Positions 30,790-39,072 are shown, counted from the first letter of the stretch. The stretch is DNA of 64,000 nucleotides from Capnocytophaga sputigena (GCF_900446695.1 NZ_UAVP01000009.1:126501-190500); one strand, 5' to 3'. The notes: generated by a model not told the origin, from the sequence alone. Program-made: numbers and translations.

Positions 30790-31242
30790 ATGATAATTAA
30801 AAAATTAATTTTTCTGTTTTGTTTCTTAGTGAGTATGAGTATCTATTCGCAAAATAGTCTTGAAGAAATGAAAGAACCTTACGTAAAGGTTGTAGATAAT
30901 GACTATATCATAGAAGACTATACACTATATAGTGATGTAACAAACAAAAATTCTCTACAGATAAAAATAAAAGCAGAGGTAGAAAAGAACTTAATGCATC
31001 GAGATCATTTTATAAGAATTGTTACTAATACAGAGGAATTAATAACTTCTTTACTTTTACAAGAAATGAAAATTGATATAAAAAAATATAACATTAGAAC
31101 GCTTAAAAAACCTATTGGAGAAGTTGATGTTGAAATAAAAGTCTATTTTACAAAGGAAGGAATGCAAATATCTTTTATTATACCCAATCAAGAGAGATTT
31201 AATCAAACCTTTACTTGGGAAGAATACTTTAAAACGTATTGA
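30790..31242 (+). CDS. Small secreted protein of unknown function
   Basis: A 150-residue protein starting MIIKKLIFLFCFLVSM with a signal peptide cleaved near YSQ (residue 19). A longer reading frame opens at a TTG within the promoter -7 box, so the ATG at 30790 is the true start. The mature part is charged and beta-alpha mixed, and ends TWEEYFKTY. No family recognised. It is alone between the poxB terminator and a second copy of its own promoter. AT-rich. Confidence 0.6.
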   Translation: MIIKKLIFLFCFLVSMSIYSQNSLEEMKEPYVKVVDNDYIIEDYTLYSDVTNKNSLQIKIKAEVEKNLMHRDHFIRIVTNTEELITSLLLQEMKIDIKKYNIRTLKKPIGEVDVEIKVYFTKEGMQISFIIPNQERFNQTFTWEEYFKTY

Positions 31243-31280
31243 TTTTTGACAATAAAGTAACTCAATAGTTTATATATTGT

Positions 31281-31312
31281 TTTGTTTAATAGGAAAATTA
31301 TTTATACTTTTG
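31281..31312 (+). promoter_or_regulatory. Promoter B of a duplicated pair
   Basis: TTTG (31281-31284) and TACTTTTG (31305-31312) with a 20-bp spacer, inside the 34-bp exact copy of promoter A. It drives the XRE regulator 27 bp downstream. Confidence 0.75.
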
Positions 31313-31339
31313 CCTGCTGATTATTAAAATGGTATTAAG

Positions 31340-31693
31340 ATGATTGAACAACCAGAAGTAAAGATAAAGCAAGCACGAGAAGTAAAAAGAGTTTCTCAAG
31401 ACTTTGTCGCTGCTCAGTTAGGAATTTCTACACGCGCTTATTCAAAAATTGAATCAGGAGAGACGCAACTTACCATTACGCGCCTCAACGAAATATGTGC
31501 TATTCTGCAAGTAGACCCGATGAAAGTTTTAGGCTTCGACGATAAAAAAGTGTTCAACATCAATCATAACGAAACAGGTATAGGCGAATATCATTTGAAT
31601 CAAATTCCCGAAAAATTAATAGCTCAATACGAAGAAACTATAGCTTCCCTGAAAGAGCAAATAGTAATGCTCAAAGAGATGCTTAATAAATAA
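31340..31693 (+). CDS. XRE-family transcription regulator
   Basis: A 117-residue regulator with an N-terminal helix-turn-helix (residues ~8-63; REVKRVSQDFVAAQLGISTR, recognition helix around TRAYSKIES) and a C-terminal leucine/glutamate-rich helix (IAQYEETIASLKEQIVMLKEML) that looks like a dimerising coiled coil. Such small XRE proteins are common in Flavobacteriia. It is transcribed from promoter B, identical to the promoter of the secreted protein upstream, and ends at a bidirectional terminator. Target genes unknown; autoregulation through the shared 34-bp sequence is possible. Confidence 0.88.
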   Translation: MIEQPEVKIKQAREVKRVSQDFVAAQLGISTRAYSKIESGETQLTITRLNEICAILQVDPMKVLGFDDKKVFNINHNETGIGEYHLNQIPEKLIAQYEETIASLKEQIVMLKEMLNK

Positions 31694-31696
31694 TAA

Positions 31697-31722
31697 AAAA
31701 AGCTGCCCTAAGGCAGCTTTTT
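31697..31722. terminator. Bidirectional terminator
   Basis: AGCTGCC (31701-31707) pairs with GGCAGCT (31712-31718) around CTAA, extended by A4 and T4. It serves the XRE gene and the convergent lipoprotein gene that ends at 31729. Confidence 0.85.
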
Positions 31723-31728
31723 ATCGTT

Positions 31729-32136
31729 TTAGTTGAGTACCAACTTTTCAGTTTTGTTATCTCCTTTTTTCAAAGTAATAGAAACTCTTTTAGTTTTACT
31801 ACTATTGTTAAGTGTATAGTGCGCTGAAAAAGTAAAAGTATTGGTCTCATTATTAACACTTGTGAATTGCGTTCCTTTATCAAGATTGGTAAAAGTAGCG
31901 TTACCTGTATCATCAGAAACTACTTGGAAGGTAGCGTGAAATGTTTCATCGCCCATCATATTCCAAGTATCTTGATCGTAAGCGTATACTCTCACTCCTT
32001 TTACGGGTTTACCTAAGAGGTCTACTAATTGAATAGTAGCAGAAGTTGCTTTGTCTTCATCCTTGTCTTTACTACACGCAAATGTGGTGATTGCTGTAAA
32101 CAACAATACTGTTGTGTACATTAAAAATTTCTTCAT
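31729..32136 (-). CDS. Small lipoprotein with Ig/transthyretin-like domain
   Basis: A 135-residue predicted lipoprotein (lipobox TFAC, Cys21, then SKDKDEDK). The mature part is one beta-sandwich of carboxypeptidase-regulatory type (QLVDLLGKPVKGVRVYAYD, then DDTGNATFTNL). These domains are common in Bacteroidota surface lipoproteins. Its 5' end shares 23 identical bp across the start codon with the next lipoprotein gene (32148). Function unknown. Confidence 0.65.
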   Translation of the reverse strand: MKKFLMYTTVLLFTAITTFACSKDKDEDKATSATIQLVDLLGKPVKGVRVYAYDQDTWNMMGDETFHATFQVVSDDTGNATFTNLDKGTQFTSVNNETNTFTFSAHYTLNNSSKTKRVSITLKKGDNKTEKLVLN

Positions 32137-32147
32137 TGGTTTGTGGA

Positions 32148-32519
32148 TTATTGGTTATTACTGTGATTGTGTATTTCAATAGTCGTATTACCTGCATTCT
32201 GAGGTTGAGCTTGTTGAGGAGCATTCTCACGTTTTGCTTTGATTTTGATAGTTTCAGTGGTTACAATACCAGCTGTAATTCCACTAATCAAGAAATCAGC
32301 AAGGTTAGTACGAGTAACTACTTGACAGTTACCTGAAGAGGGTGTATTTACTTTAGTCCGTCCTACAGGAAGTAATCCCCAAAAAAGCCATACTTGTTTA
32401 CCTTTGGCATACACATAATCTTCGGTAGGGGTTTCACGAAACTGCCCTACATCTGTTTTAGTGGTACGACAAGCATTTAATATTAGCAGTGCTGTACCAA
32501 GAATTAAAAATTTCTTCAT
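32148..32519 (-). CDS. Small lipoprotein, possibly Bor-like
   Basis: A 123-residue predicted lipoprotein (LILNAC, Cys17). The middle (KQVWLFWGLLPVGRTKVN) and the hydrophobic glycine-containing segment FLISGITAGIVTTETIKIKAK recall the Bor/Iss lipoproteins of phage lambda and related Bacteroidota proteins. The tail is rich in Gln, Asn and His. The resemblance is weak. It lies between two other lipoprotein genes on the same strand, and shares a leader with the one at 31729. Confidence 0.6.
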   Translation of the reverse strand: MKKFLILGTALLILNACRTTKTDVGQFRETPTEDYVYAKGKQVWLFWGLLPVGRTKVNTPSSGNCQVVTRTNLADFLISGITAGIVTTETIKIKAKRENAPQQAQPQNAGNTTIEIHNHSNNQ

Positions 32520-32552
32520 TGGTTTATGAAAATTAATTGGTTACAAAATTGA

Positions 32553-34175
32553 TTAGGGGAAAGAAACTGTAATTTCTCTGTTGTTTCTACTAAATTCAGC
32601 ATCGTAAGAGCCTTCAGTAGGATAAAAAGCATAACCACTGTTTTGTCTCCAGCTTACGGTATAAGTTTCTAATGCTACCTCAAAAGTTCTTGTTGTTTTT
32701 CCTTCCATTACAAAAGTACTACTTCCTACTTTTACAGTATATGGATTTTTAGAATTGTTTTTAATGATAAGTGTTCCTTTTGCTTGATTATTACAGTTTT
32801 CAGTAGTATTGAGGGTTACTTGAACCATATTGCTATAAGCATTAGTAGTAAAACTACCTGTTTTAGTATGACCACAAGGGGTAGTAGCAGTATAGCTAAA
32901 ACTTTTGTTTTGTTCAAGTTCAAAAACTACATAACCTTTAACACTACCTATTGTGTTAGTGCTTTTTGTTTGCCCTTCAATAGTTATTTTTACATTGTTT
33001 AGGTATTCATTACTATCTCTTACAAAGAATTCAACATTTACTTTTCTTGTTTGTGCTTGGCTTCCAGCAAGAGTAATAGTACTTTCTTTAGCAGTACCAT
33101 CAATAGCGAGTTCTACTTCTTTGTAGTAAGGTGAAGAAGAAGTAACTACAAAAAATGTATATTTTTGATTGTTGTATGTAGGACGGAAGTCGCTGAAAGT
33201 AGCTATACCTTGTGCATTGGTAGTAGCATTTTTAGTAGAAGTTAAAAGATTTTCATTGCCATTACCTGTTTTAAGTCCATAACTGAGAGCTTGAAAAGTA
33301 TAAGAATCAGCAGCATACACCTTTTTACCACTTACAGCAGCACCGTTGTTGACTACTTTTATCTTTACAGTATAATCCTTTGCAGTAGCAGTAAGAGCAA
33401 TGGTATTATCGCCTTCTGCAATTGTTTTTTCTACTTCAGTAGAAAGATATTCATTGTCTTTTTCTACAATGAAATACAGCTTTCTACCTATATATTCTGA
33501 TACATCAATAGTAGCACTACCATTGCTTACAGTAGCCTCTTTTACAGCTACGTGGCTTGATTTAAAAGTACTATTAGCTACGATTACTTTTATTCCATTA
33601 GTAACTCCTGATACAGTGATTTTTGCAGTAGCTTTTTTCGCAGCTGGTGCTGTACTATTAGAAGAGGTTTTAGTAAGGGTGCGTTTAGTAGTTTTACCAT
33701 CTTCATCTTTTACTGAAACTACGATGTTATCCCCAGCTTTAGTAATATCTAAAAGTTCTTTCTTCCCTTGAACTACAAGATAAACCTTGCCATTTTCTAC
33801 TGTATAATTAAAGGTGCCTCGATTTTCAGTACAAGTATTGTCCTCATCGTCATACTGATTGGTGATAAGAGTAACTTGATTTTTGGTAAAAACAAAAGAC
33901 CCTTTTTTAACACAATTCCATTCAGTTTGGTGGCTAGCATTGTTAGAGAACTTCACTCCGTCATACTCAAATTCTACGTGAGACCACGTTCCGTTGAGAA
34001 AGTCGGGCGTAATAGCTGCTACAGTCTGACCACTATTGCTGTTGCCATTACCGCTCCCAGTGCCATTGCCACTGTTATTGCCGTTGTTGTCGCTCCCTCC
34101 ATCGTCTTTGGAGCAACCGATAATCGTAAGTGCTATAAGTGAAAGCACCGTGAAAATTGTTGATAATCTTTTCAT
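32553..34175 (-). CDS. Large lipoprotein with repeated Ig-like domains
   Basis: A 540-residue predicted lipoprotein. The signal ends ALTIIGC (Cys21), followed by a Gly/Asn/Ser-rich tether (~residues 24-50), a lipocalin-like domain (~55-165), then three or more Ig/transthyretin-like beta domains, one with YAADSYTFQAL and one with VEFFVRDSNEYLNNVK, and a final small domain ending in basic strands. It most likely is displayed on the cell surface. The gene begins the run of three minus-strand lipoproteins. A -7 box (TATTTTTG) lies 29 nt upstream of its start. Confidence 0.7.
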   Translation of the reverse strand: MKRLSTIFTVLSLIALTIIGCSKDDGGSDNNGNNSGNGTGSGNGNSNSGQTVAAITPDFLNGTWSHVEFEYDGVKFSNNASHQTEWNCVKKGSFVFTKNQVTLITNQYDDEDNTCTENRGTFNYTVENGKVYLVVQGKKELLDITKAGDNIVVSVKDEDGKTTKRTLTKTSSNSTAPAAKKATAKITVSGVTNGIKVIVANSTFKSSHVAVKEATVSNGSATIDVSEYIGRKLYFIVEKDNEYLSTEVEKTIAEGDNTIALTATAKDYTVKIKVVNNGAAVSGKKVYAADSYTFQALSYGLKTGNGNENLLTSTKNATTNAQGIATFSDFRPTYNNQKYTFFVVTSSSPYYKEVELAIDGTAKESTITLAGSQAQTRKVNVEFFVRDSNEYLNNVKITIEGQTKSTNTIGSVKGYVVFELEQNKSFSYTATTPCGHTKTGSFTTNAYSNMVQVTLNTTENCNNQAKGTLIIKNNSKNPYTVKVGSSTFVMEGKTTRTFEVALETYTVSWRQNSGYAFYPTEGSYDAEFSRNNREITVSFP

Positions 34176-34203
34176 TATTTGAAACTTTATGAATTAAACG
34201 GGG

Positions 34204-34211
34204 CAAAAATA
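34204..34211 (-). promoter_or_regulatory. -7 box for large lipoprotein gene
   Basis: On the minus strand TATTTTTG lies 29 nt before the ATG. GTTG 20 bp upstream is a weak -33 candidate. Confidence 0.5.
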
Positions 34212-34351
34212 CCACGGATAAAAAAGATACACAACACTTATTATTTCTTATTTTGAACTTATACTTCTTATTTTGAACTATTATAGAACGAATAATGAGA
34301 GATGAATATTAATTTTCCAATTAATTTCTTGTGTATTTCAAATAAAATAAC

Positions 34352-34359
34352 TATATTTG
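34352..34359 (+). promoter_or_regulatory. -7 box for unknown protein gene
   Basis: TATATTTG matches the -7 consensus 19 bp before the ATG at 34378. CTTG sits 20 bp upstream as a weak -33 element. Confidence 0.5.
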
Positions 34360-34377
34360 CACTTTTAAAATAACTAA

Positions 34378-35142
34378 ATGGTTATGGAAATAAGAAAAGA
34401 TAAATATGTTGTCTACAAAAATGAATTTAACAATCATTACACCTATAATGATGAATACGTTTTTTTTAATGCTTTTTTACCGCATTTAACCAGAAATTAT
34501 TGTGGTAACTTTTCGATAGATATGAAGGGAAAAGTCTCGGCTATCACCCCTAAAAACTCAGAAATTCAAGATCTGCTCTCTTCAAAAAAAGGCGTTGGAG
34601 AACTGGTTTTTAAATATATCTTAAACTATCAGGTTTTGGCGGAATTATCATCTTCTTCTAAATCAATAACTTCGGATGAAGTTCGCAGCCTTAGCGAAGC
34701 ATTGAAAATGTTTATATTTTATCACAAACAGTGTGAGGATGAAATAGCCTCGCTTTTAGGAGCTTCTAATTTTAAAAAAGAAAACTATGATAGTGATCAC
34801 TATTTGTTGGGCACCATAGATAGAACTATTTGGGATAAATTGATAGCTCTTACTAAAATGTACGACTTAAGTAGTGATAGAGATGAGCTGGGAAAATACA
34901 ATTATACGGGGTATCATATCATAATGTATAATTTAGAAATTGAAGCAGGTTACAATATAAAAATGTGGATTGATGCTATAGAGCATTTATCTACTGACAA
35001 AGAAGTGATGCTTGGTTGGAAAATACCAGGAGACTTTGAAAGTAAGTTGGTTGTAGAAAAATTAATTTTTAATGCCCAAGAGTCTTATAATTTTCTTCAC
35101 AATACAATGATACCTAAGGCGCTGTCTATATTCAAAGGATAG
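34378..35142 (+). CDS. Hypothetical protein
   Basis: A 254-residue cytoplasmic-looking protein, mostly helical from residue ~60 on, with several aromatic residues early (YVVYKNEFNNHYTYNDEYVFF). No signal peptide or membrane segment and no recognised domain. The ATG at 34378 is followed by another in-frame ATG at 34384, so the start could be 2 codons shorter. It stands alone between its promoter and a hairpin. AT-rich composition. Confidence 0.6.
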   Translation: MVMEIRKDKYVVYKNEFNNHYTYNDEYVFFNAFLPHLTRNYCGNFSIDMKGKVSAITPKNSEIQDLLSSKKGVGELVFKYILNYQVLAELSSSSKSITSDEVRSLSEALKMFIFYHKQCEDEIASLLGASNFKKENYDSDHYLLGTIDRTIWDKLIALTKMYDLSSDRDELGKYNYTGYHIIMYNLEIEAGYNIKMWIDAIEHLSTDKEVMLGWKIPGDFESKLVVEKLIFNAQESYNFLHNTMIPKALSIFKG

Positions 35143-35185
35143 CTGTAGCACAATGGTTACAAAAGTTAGATAAATTAAAGAAAAG

Positions 35186-35208
35186 GCAAGCTGAAAGGCT
35201 TGCTTTTT
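35186..35208 (+). terminator. Terminator of the 254-residue gene
   Basis: GCAAGC (35186-35191) pairs with GCTTGC (35198-35203) around TGAAAG, followed by TTTTT. It also lies 6 nt before the end of the convergent radical-SAM gene. Confidence 0.7.
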
Positions 35209-35213
35209 GTATA

Positions 35214-36473
35214 TTAAAACAGCGATAACTGTCCAGTGAAGAGTTCTTTGTGCTTGTTATGGCTGTTGGCGATGAGCAAATGGCGGAGTTTTGTGGGCTC
35301 CATAGTGCCTGCTAATGGGGTTGCCCCACTGCAAGTGATGAAGTATTTGGCTCGGCTAAGGGTTACTCCTATCTGTTTGAGACTGTAATAGGTGAGTTTT
35401 TGGAAGGTACGCGCTGCGAGTATCTTCTGTACCGACCGAACGCCTACCCCTGGAATGCGCAAAAGCATCTCACGAGGTGCGGTGTTTACATCTACCGGAA
35501 AGAGGTGTGGATGGCGCAATGCCCAAGCGAGTTTGGGGTCTATTTCTAAGTCGAGGAAGGGCTGACGTGTGTCTAAAATCTCATCGGGAGCAAAGCCATA
35601 GTAACGCATTAGCCAATCGGCTTGATAGAGACGATTTTCACGCACTATAGGCACCTGAGAGTGAATAGATGGCAATCGGCTGTCTTGCAATACCGGTACA
35701 TATCCCGAATAGTACACCCGCTTCATCTCTAACTTATCATACATATAACTGGCGACTTTTATAATCTTCTGGTCAGTTTCATTAGTAGCGCCTATAATCA
35801 TTTGGGTAGTTTGTCCGGCAGGGGCAAATTTTGGTGTATGCTTGAATTTTTTCTTTTCTACCGAGTGGATAGCCAATTCATTTTTCAGCTGCTGCATAGG
35901 GGTGATCATCTGCTGGTGATCTTTTTCGGGTGCAAGCAACTTGAGTCCTTCTTTGGTGGGGATTTCGAGGTTGATAGAAAGACGGTCGGCATAGAGTCCT
36001 GCCTCGTGAACGAGGGCTTCACTCGCCCCTGGAATCGTTTTTAGGTGGATATAGCCGTTGAAACGCTCTTCTAAGCGCAACTTTTTAGCTACGCGCACCA
36101 ATCGTTCCATTGTAGTATCGGGGTCTTTGAACACTCCCGAGCTGAGGAACAAACCCTCTATATAATTTCGGCGGTAAAAGTTGATAGTAAGGTCTACCAC
36201 TTCTTGCACGCTAAAAGCAGCGCGCTGTATGTCGTTGCTACGTCGCGATACACAGTACACACAATCGTAGATACAATGGTTGGTAAGGAGTATTTTGAGC
36301 AGAGAAATACACCTGCCGTCCTCGGTAAACGAGTGGCAGATGCCGAAGTTGGCTGCGTTGCCCAATTCACCTTTCACTGCCTTGCGCGAGCTTCCGCTAC
36401 TGGAGCAAGAAACATCGTATTTGGCAGCATCGGCGAGGATCGCTAATTTTTCTTTAATGCGCTCAAAGTCCAT
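35214..36473 (-). CDS. Radical SAM protein, putative DNA modification/repair (TIGR03916 type)
   Basis: A 419-residue radical-SAM enzyme with CxxxCxxC at Cys67, Cys71 and Cys74, an N-terminal SCSSSG signature, and a helix-hairpin-helix near the C-terminus (LLRIPGVGVRSVQKIL). This matches the family called rSAM-link-UDG, normally coded next to a uracil-DNA-glycosylase-like partner (TIGR03915) and thought to act on DNA. Here the adjacent gene is an acyltransferase. The partner lies at 46012 on the other strand, 9.5 kb away. Confidence 0.88.
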   Translation of the reverse strand: MDFERIKEKLAILADAAKYDVSCSSSGSSRKAVKGELGNAANFGICHSFTEDGRCISLLKILLTNHCIYDCVYCVSRRSNDIQRAAFSVQEVVDLTINFYRRNYIEGLFLSSGVFKDPDTTMERLVRVAKKLRLEERFNGYIHLKTIPGASEALVHEAGLYADRLSINLEIPTKEGLKLLAPEKDHQQMITPMQQLKNELAIHSVEKKKFKHTPKFAPAGQTTQMIIGATNETDQKIIKVASYMYDKLEMKRVYYSGYVPVLQDSRLPSIHSQVPIVRENRLYQADWLMRYYGFAPDEILDTRQPFLDLEIDPKLAWALRHPHLFPVDVNTAPREMLLRIPGVGVRSVQKILAARTFQKLTYYSLKQIGVTLSRAKYFITCSGATPLAGTMEPTKLRHLLIANSHNKHKELFTGQLSLF

Positions 36474-36480
36474 TGTTAGG

Positions 36481-36508
36481 TGTCAGGTTTTAGGTGTCAG
36501 GTGTCAGG
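36481..36508. repeat. TGTCAGG repeats
   Basis: TGTCAGG occurs at 36481, 36495 and 36502, mixed with TTAGG words, and overlaps the end of the acyltransferase gene. The same vocabulary (TGACACCTA, CCTAATACC) recurs at 40885-41030 and a related form at 16240-16330. Confidence 0.5.
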
Positions 36509-37079
36509 AAATGGGGGATAGGGGGTTCCACTGTTCGGGGTATTTTGGATTGATATCCTTGTAAAAATCATAAATTTCCTGCATAATACTCTCTTGAGAG
36601 CGCGTTTGCAGGTCGGTGAGGGAGATGGTTTTGCCTATGTAGATTGTTTTTTTCTTAAAATCGCCAGCCCCCAAAACCACAGGCACTTGGGCAGAAAGAG
36701 CGATATGGTAGAAGCCCATACGCCATTTGTTTACGCGAGAGCGCGTACCTTCGGGGGTTACCACTAAGCTGAAACTATCTTCTTTAAAGCGCTGAGTGAT
36801 AAACTCGATGAGGTGGTTGTGCTGAGAGCGGTCAATACCTATGCCCCCCAATTTGCGTACGATCCAGCCGTACCACGCTTTGGTGTGGGCATCTTTGATA
36901 ATGAGTTTGATAGGTTTTTCGAGCTTCCAATAAGCTAAAATCCCGAGAACGAATTCCCAGTTGGTAGTATGCGGAGCTACTACCAAAACACAGCGATTAA
37001 GGTTTTCTTTATCGCCTTGTAGTTCTATTTTCCAGCCCGTCACCCACAAGGCGAAAGAGCCAATCCATTTTTTAATCAT
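36504..37079 (-). CDS. 1-acyl-glycerol-3-phosphate acyltransferase family (PlsC-like)
   Basis: A 191-residue lysophospholipid acyltransferase-like protein. The catalytic box reads APHTTNWE (His37), where the family usually has HxxxxD; here the acidic residue is Glu42. The substrate motif TPEGTRS is intact. It probably esterifies phospholipid or a lipid-A-like/ornithine lipid precursor at the membrane. It overlaps the start of the small membrane protein gene upstream by 4 nt (ATGA), showing translational coupling, and has the radical-SAM gene 30 nt downstream. Confidence 0.85.
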   Translation of the reverse strand: MIKKWIGSFALWVTGWKIELQGDKENLNRCVLVVAPHTTNWEFVLGILAYWKLEKPIKLIIKDAHTKAWYGWIVRKLGGIGIDRSQHNHLIEFITQRFKEDSFSLVVTPEGTRSRVNKWRMGFYHIALSAQVPVVLGAGDFKKKTIYIGKTISLTDLQTRSQESIMQEIYDFYKDINPKYPEQWNPLSPIS

Positions 37080-37270
37080 AAACTGTCAATTTGCTGATTT
37101 GTCAATTTGTCAATTCTGAGGTAAGATGTTAAGAATGTTACAAAAAATAACAAACCTGAGATAATGGTTAAGAAATGCATTTTGTTGTTGAGATATTCCA
37201 TTAAGCAATAGCCAGAAAAGCACAATGAAAGACACATCATTACGATAAGAACGATTTTTCTGCTGTTCAT
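37076..37270 (-). CDS. Small membrane protein, paralogue of array member at 51104
   Basis: A 64-residue protein with two membrane segments and a short charged tail. It aligns with the product of 51104-51295: shared spacing of MN..K..LI..M..L, EYL.N, I.SG.LF and a final YL/YF before a basic tail. It overlaps the acyltransferase by 4 nt and has an excellent promoter. Function unknown. Confidence 0.65.
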   Translation of the reverse strand: MNSRKIVLIVMMCLSLCFSGYCLMEYLNNKMHFLTIISGLLFFVTFLTSYLRIDKLTNQQIDSL

Positions 37271-37297
37271 AACCTTGATTGTTTTAAATATTTACGG

Positions 37298-37328
37298 CAA
37301 AAATACAAATAATTAGGAAATTGACAAA
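37298..37328 (-). promoter_or_regulatory. Promoter for small membrane protein and acyltransferase
   Basis: On the minus strand TTTG (37325-37328) and TATTTTTG (37298-37305) are 19 bp apart, an exact consensus. The start codon follows 27 bp later. Confidence 0.75.
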
Positions 37329-37437
37329 TTTGTAGAAGAGTTAGCGAAAAAACTTTTATGTCGCTAAAATAGAAAGACTTTGATAAAGTCTATAATTAAA
37401 GCAAGCTAACGCTCTTTTTCTTTATAGTTGTAAAAGA

Positions 37438-37617
37438 TTACTTATTTTTCTTTTTAAAACTATCGTAGAGAATTATAATGAGATGGATTGACAATAGGAA
37501 AAAGAAAATAGGACTTAATACGTTATTTGAAAAAGCTTCATTTGGTAATTTAAGTAACACAAAAGGGAAAAGAATTACAACTAATATTGATAATACTTTT
37601 TGTAGTTTATTCTTCAT
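37438..37617 (-). CDS. Small membrane protein
   Basis: A 59-residue protein (MKNKLQKVLSILVV at the start) with two membrane segments and a KKKNK tail. An upstream in-frame ATG at 37647 would add 10 polar residues, but the TTTG-rich box just before 37617 favours the shorter form. It resembles the small proteins at 50.2-52 kb in size and layout only. Function unknown. Confidence 0.5.
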   Translation of the reverse strand: MKNKLQKVLSILVVILFPFVLLKLPNEAFSNNVLSPIFFFLLSIHLIIILYDSFKKKNK

Positions 37618-37733
37618 TGCAAATATTATTTTAGTTTTGTTCTTCAATAGAGATATAAGAAAACCCTAAGTTGCGTAATATGGCTGTTATGTAACCAACT
37701 CCTACTATTGCATAGAGCAATCCGAATAATATT

Positions 37734-38921
37734 TTATTTCACACGCACGCGTGATGAGGCTACTAATGAGGCTAAAATGCCTAATACTACTATCGTAGCG
37801 AAAACAATTACCGTATTTAGTGCTGTAATAGCAACGGGGTAGGGGAGGGTAGGACTTATCTTCACAAACTCAAAATGTTGTTGCAATAGTACAATCGTTG
37901 CGCCTAATACAATCCCTAAAATAGCTCCTAATACTGATGCCATAGTCCCTTGCCAAAAAAATATTTGTCGCATTTGCTGTTCGTTCATACCCAGTGCATA
38001 GAGCGTTTGCAAATCTTCCTTTTTATCCAAAATCATCATAATAATTGCCCCTACAAGATTGAAAAGTGCAATAATGAGCACCAAAATAAAGATGAGATAT
38101 ACCGCTATGTTTTCGGTGTTGAGCATACGGTAAAGCGCATCGTTTAGCTGTACGCGGTTTTTTACCACTATAGGCTCGTGAAAAAGTTGGGGAAGTTGCT
38201 TGATTACTTCTTTTTCGTTCGCATTAGGCGCTAATTTCACTTCTATAGCCGATACTTGATTTTTGTTTGCACCCAACAAAAATTGCGCCTCTTCTAAGGA
38301 TGAAAATACGTATTTCTTATCTAAATCTTCAGTAAGTTGGTAGATACCTTGCACAACCGAAAAGGCTTGTCGGTAAGGCATAGGGTCATTCAGGATACTG
38401 CCTTTACCAGCTTTGGGGACAACAATTTGTAAGGGAGAAGAGCCATCGGCGAGATTCAAGCCTAAGTTGTTGAAAATAGTACCTCCTACAATTACACTGG
38501 GGGGAGTGAGATCCCAATTGCCTAATACGAGGATGCTATCCACTGCATTTACCAATGGATACTCAGTGTCTACCCCTTTGATATAGGCAATGTGGTTCTT
38601 TTGGTTATGAGTGAGGAATACCTGTTCTTCTAATACTTTAGTGAAGTGAGCAACAGAGGAGAGTTGGCGTAAGTTTAGAGTGTCTTGTTTGGTAATCGAT
38701 AGGTATTTGCCCGTTTTTGGGAAAATTTTCAGGTCGGGGTCGAAGGTAGAGGAGAAGGAGAGGGTAAATTCTTTAAGTCCGGCAAATCCTGCGAGCACGA
38801 TAAATAGGGCAGCGCCACCCAGCACCACTACAAAGGCAGTAACCCTATTGATAATGTTGATAACGTTCTGTGAACTTTTGGCGAACATATAGCGCCTTGC
38901 TATGTAGAGAATGGGAGACAT
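37734..38921 (-). CDS. FtsX/LolE-type ABC transporter permease
   Basis: A 395-residue permease with an N-terminal membrane segment (~residues 22-48, VTAFVVVLGGAALFIVLAGF), a large MacB-like periplasmic domain (~55-260) and three C-terminal membrane helices, the LolC/LolE topology. LolCDE extracts lipoproteins from the inner membrane; the ATPase is not in the window. In Flavobacteriia this gene usually follows rbfA closely. Here a DUF1493 gene and its own consensus promoter intervene, so it is transcribed on its own. Confidence 0.85.
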   Translation of the reverse strand: MSPILYIARRYMFAKSSQNVINIINRVTAFVVVLGGAALFIVLAGFAGLKEFTLSFSSTFDPDLKIFPKTGKYLSITKQDTLNLRQLSSVAHFTKVLEEQVFLTHNQKNHIAYIKGVDTEYPLVNAVDSILVLGNWDLTPPSVIVGGTIFNNLGLNLADGSSPLQIVVPKAGKGSILNDPMPYRQAFSVVQGIYQLTEDLDKKYVFSSLEEAQFLLGANKNQVSAIEVKLAPNANEKEVIKQLPQLFHEPIVVKNRVQLNDALYRMLNTENIAVYLIFILVLIIALFNLVGAIIMMILDKKEDLQTLYALGMNEQQMRQIFFWQGTMASVLGAILGIVLGATIVLLQQHFEFVKISPTLPYPVAITALNTVIVFATIVVLGILASLVASSRVRVK

Positions 38922-38989
38922 TTTTTAGGTAACAGGTAACAAGTAAAGCCAGCAAGGGCTCACAGCTAGGGTATGAGTAATAATTGGGG

Positions 38990-39020
38990 CAAAGGTAGCA
39001 ATAATTTGCTAATTGGCAAA
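38990..39020 (-). promoter_or_regulatory. Promoter of FtsX-type permease
   Basis: On the minus strand TTTG (39017-39020) and TACCTTTG (38990-38997) are 19 bp apart, an exact match. It leaves a leader of about 65 nt. Confidence 0.75.
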
Positions 39021-39072
39021 TAGCTAAATTAACTCATTTAGAAAAGTGTCTATACTACTCTGAAATATTCCA

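Noticed and set aside
33291-34142. Plus-strand open frames of up to 124 codons opposite the large Ig-like lipoprotein
   Set aside because: The lipoprotein has a signal peptide, lipobox and repeated domains on the minus strand. The plus-strand frames are low-complexity antisense.
37734-38921. Reading the FtsX-type permease as part of a toxin-export or bacteriocin system
   Set aside because: Topology and the rbfA neighbourhood fit a LolC/E-type lipoprotein-sorting permease. No peptide precursor or dedicated ATPase is adjacent.
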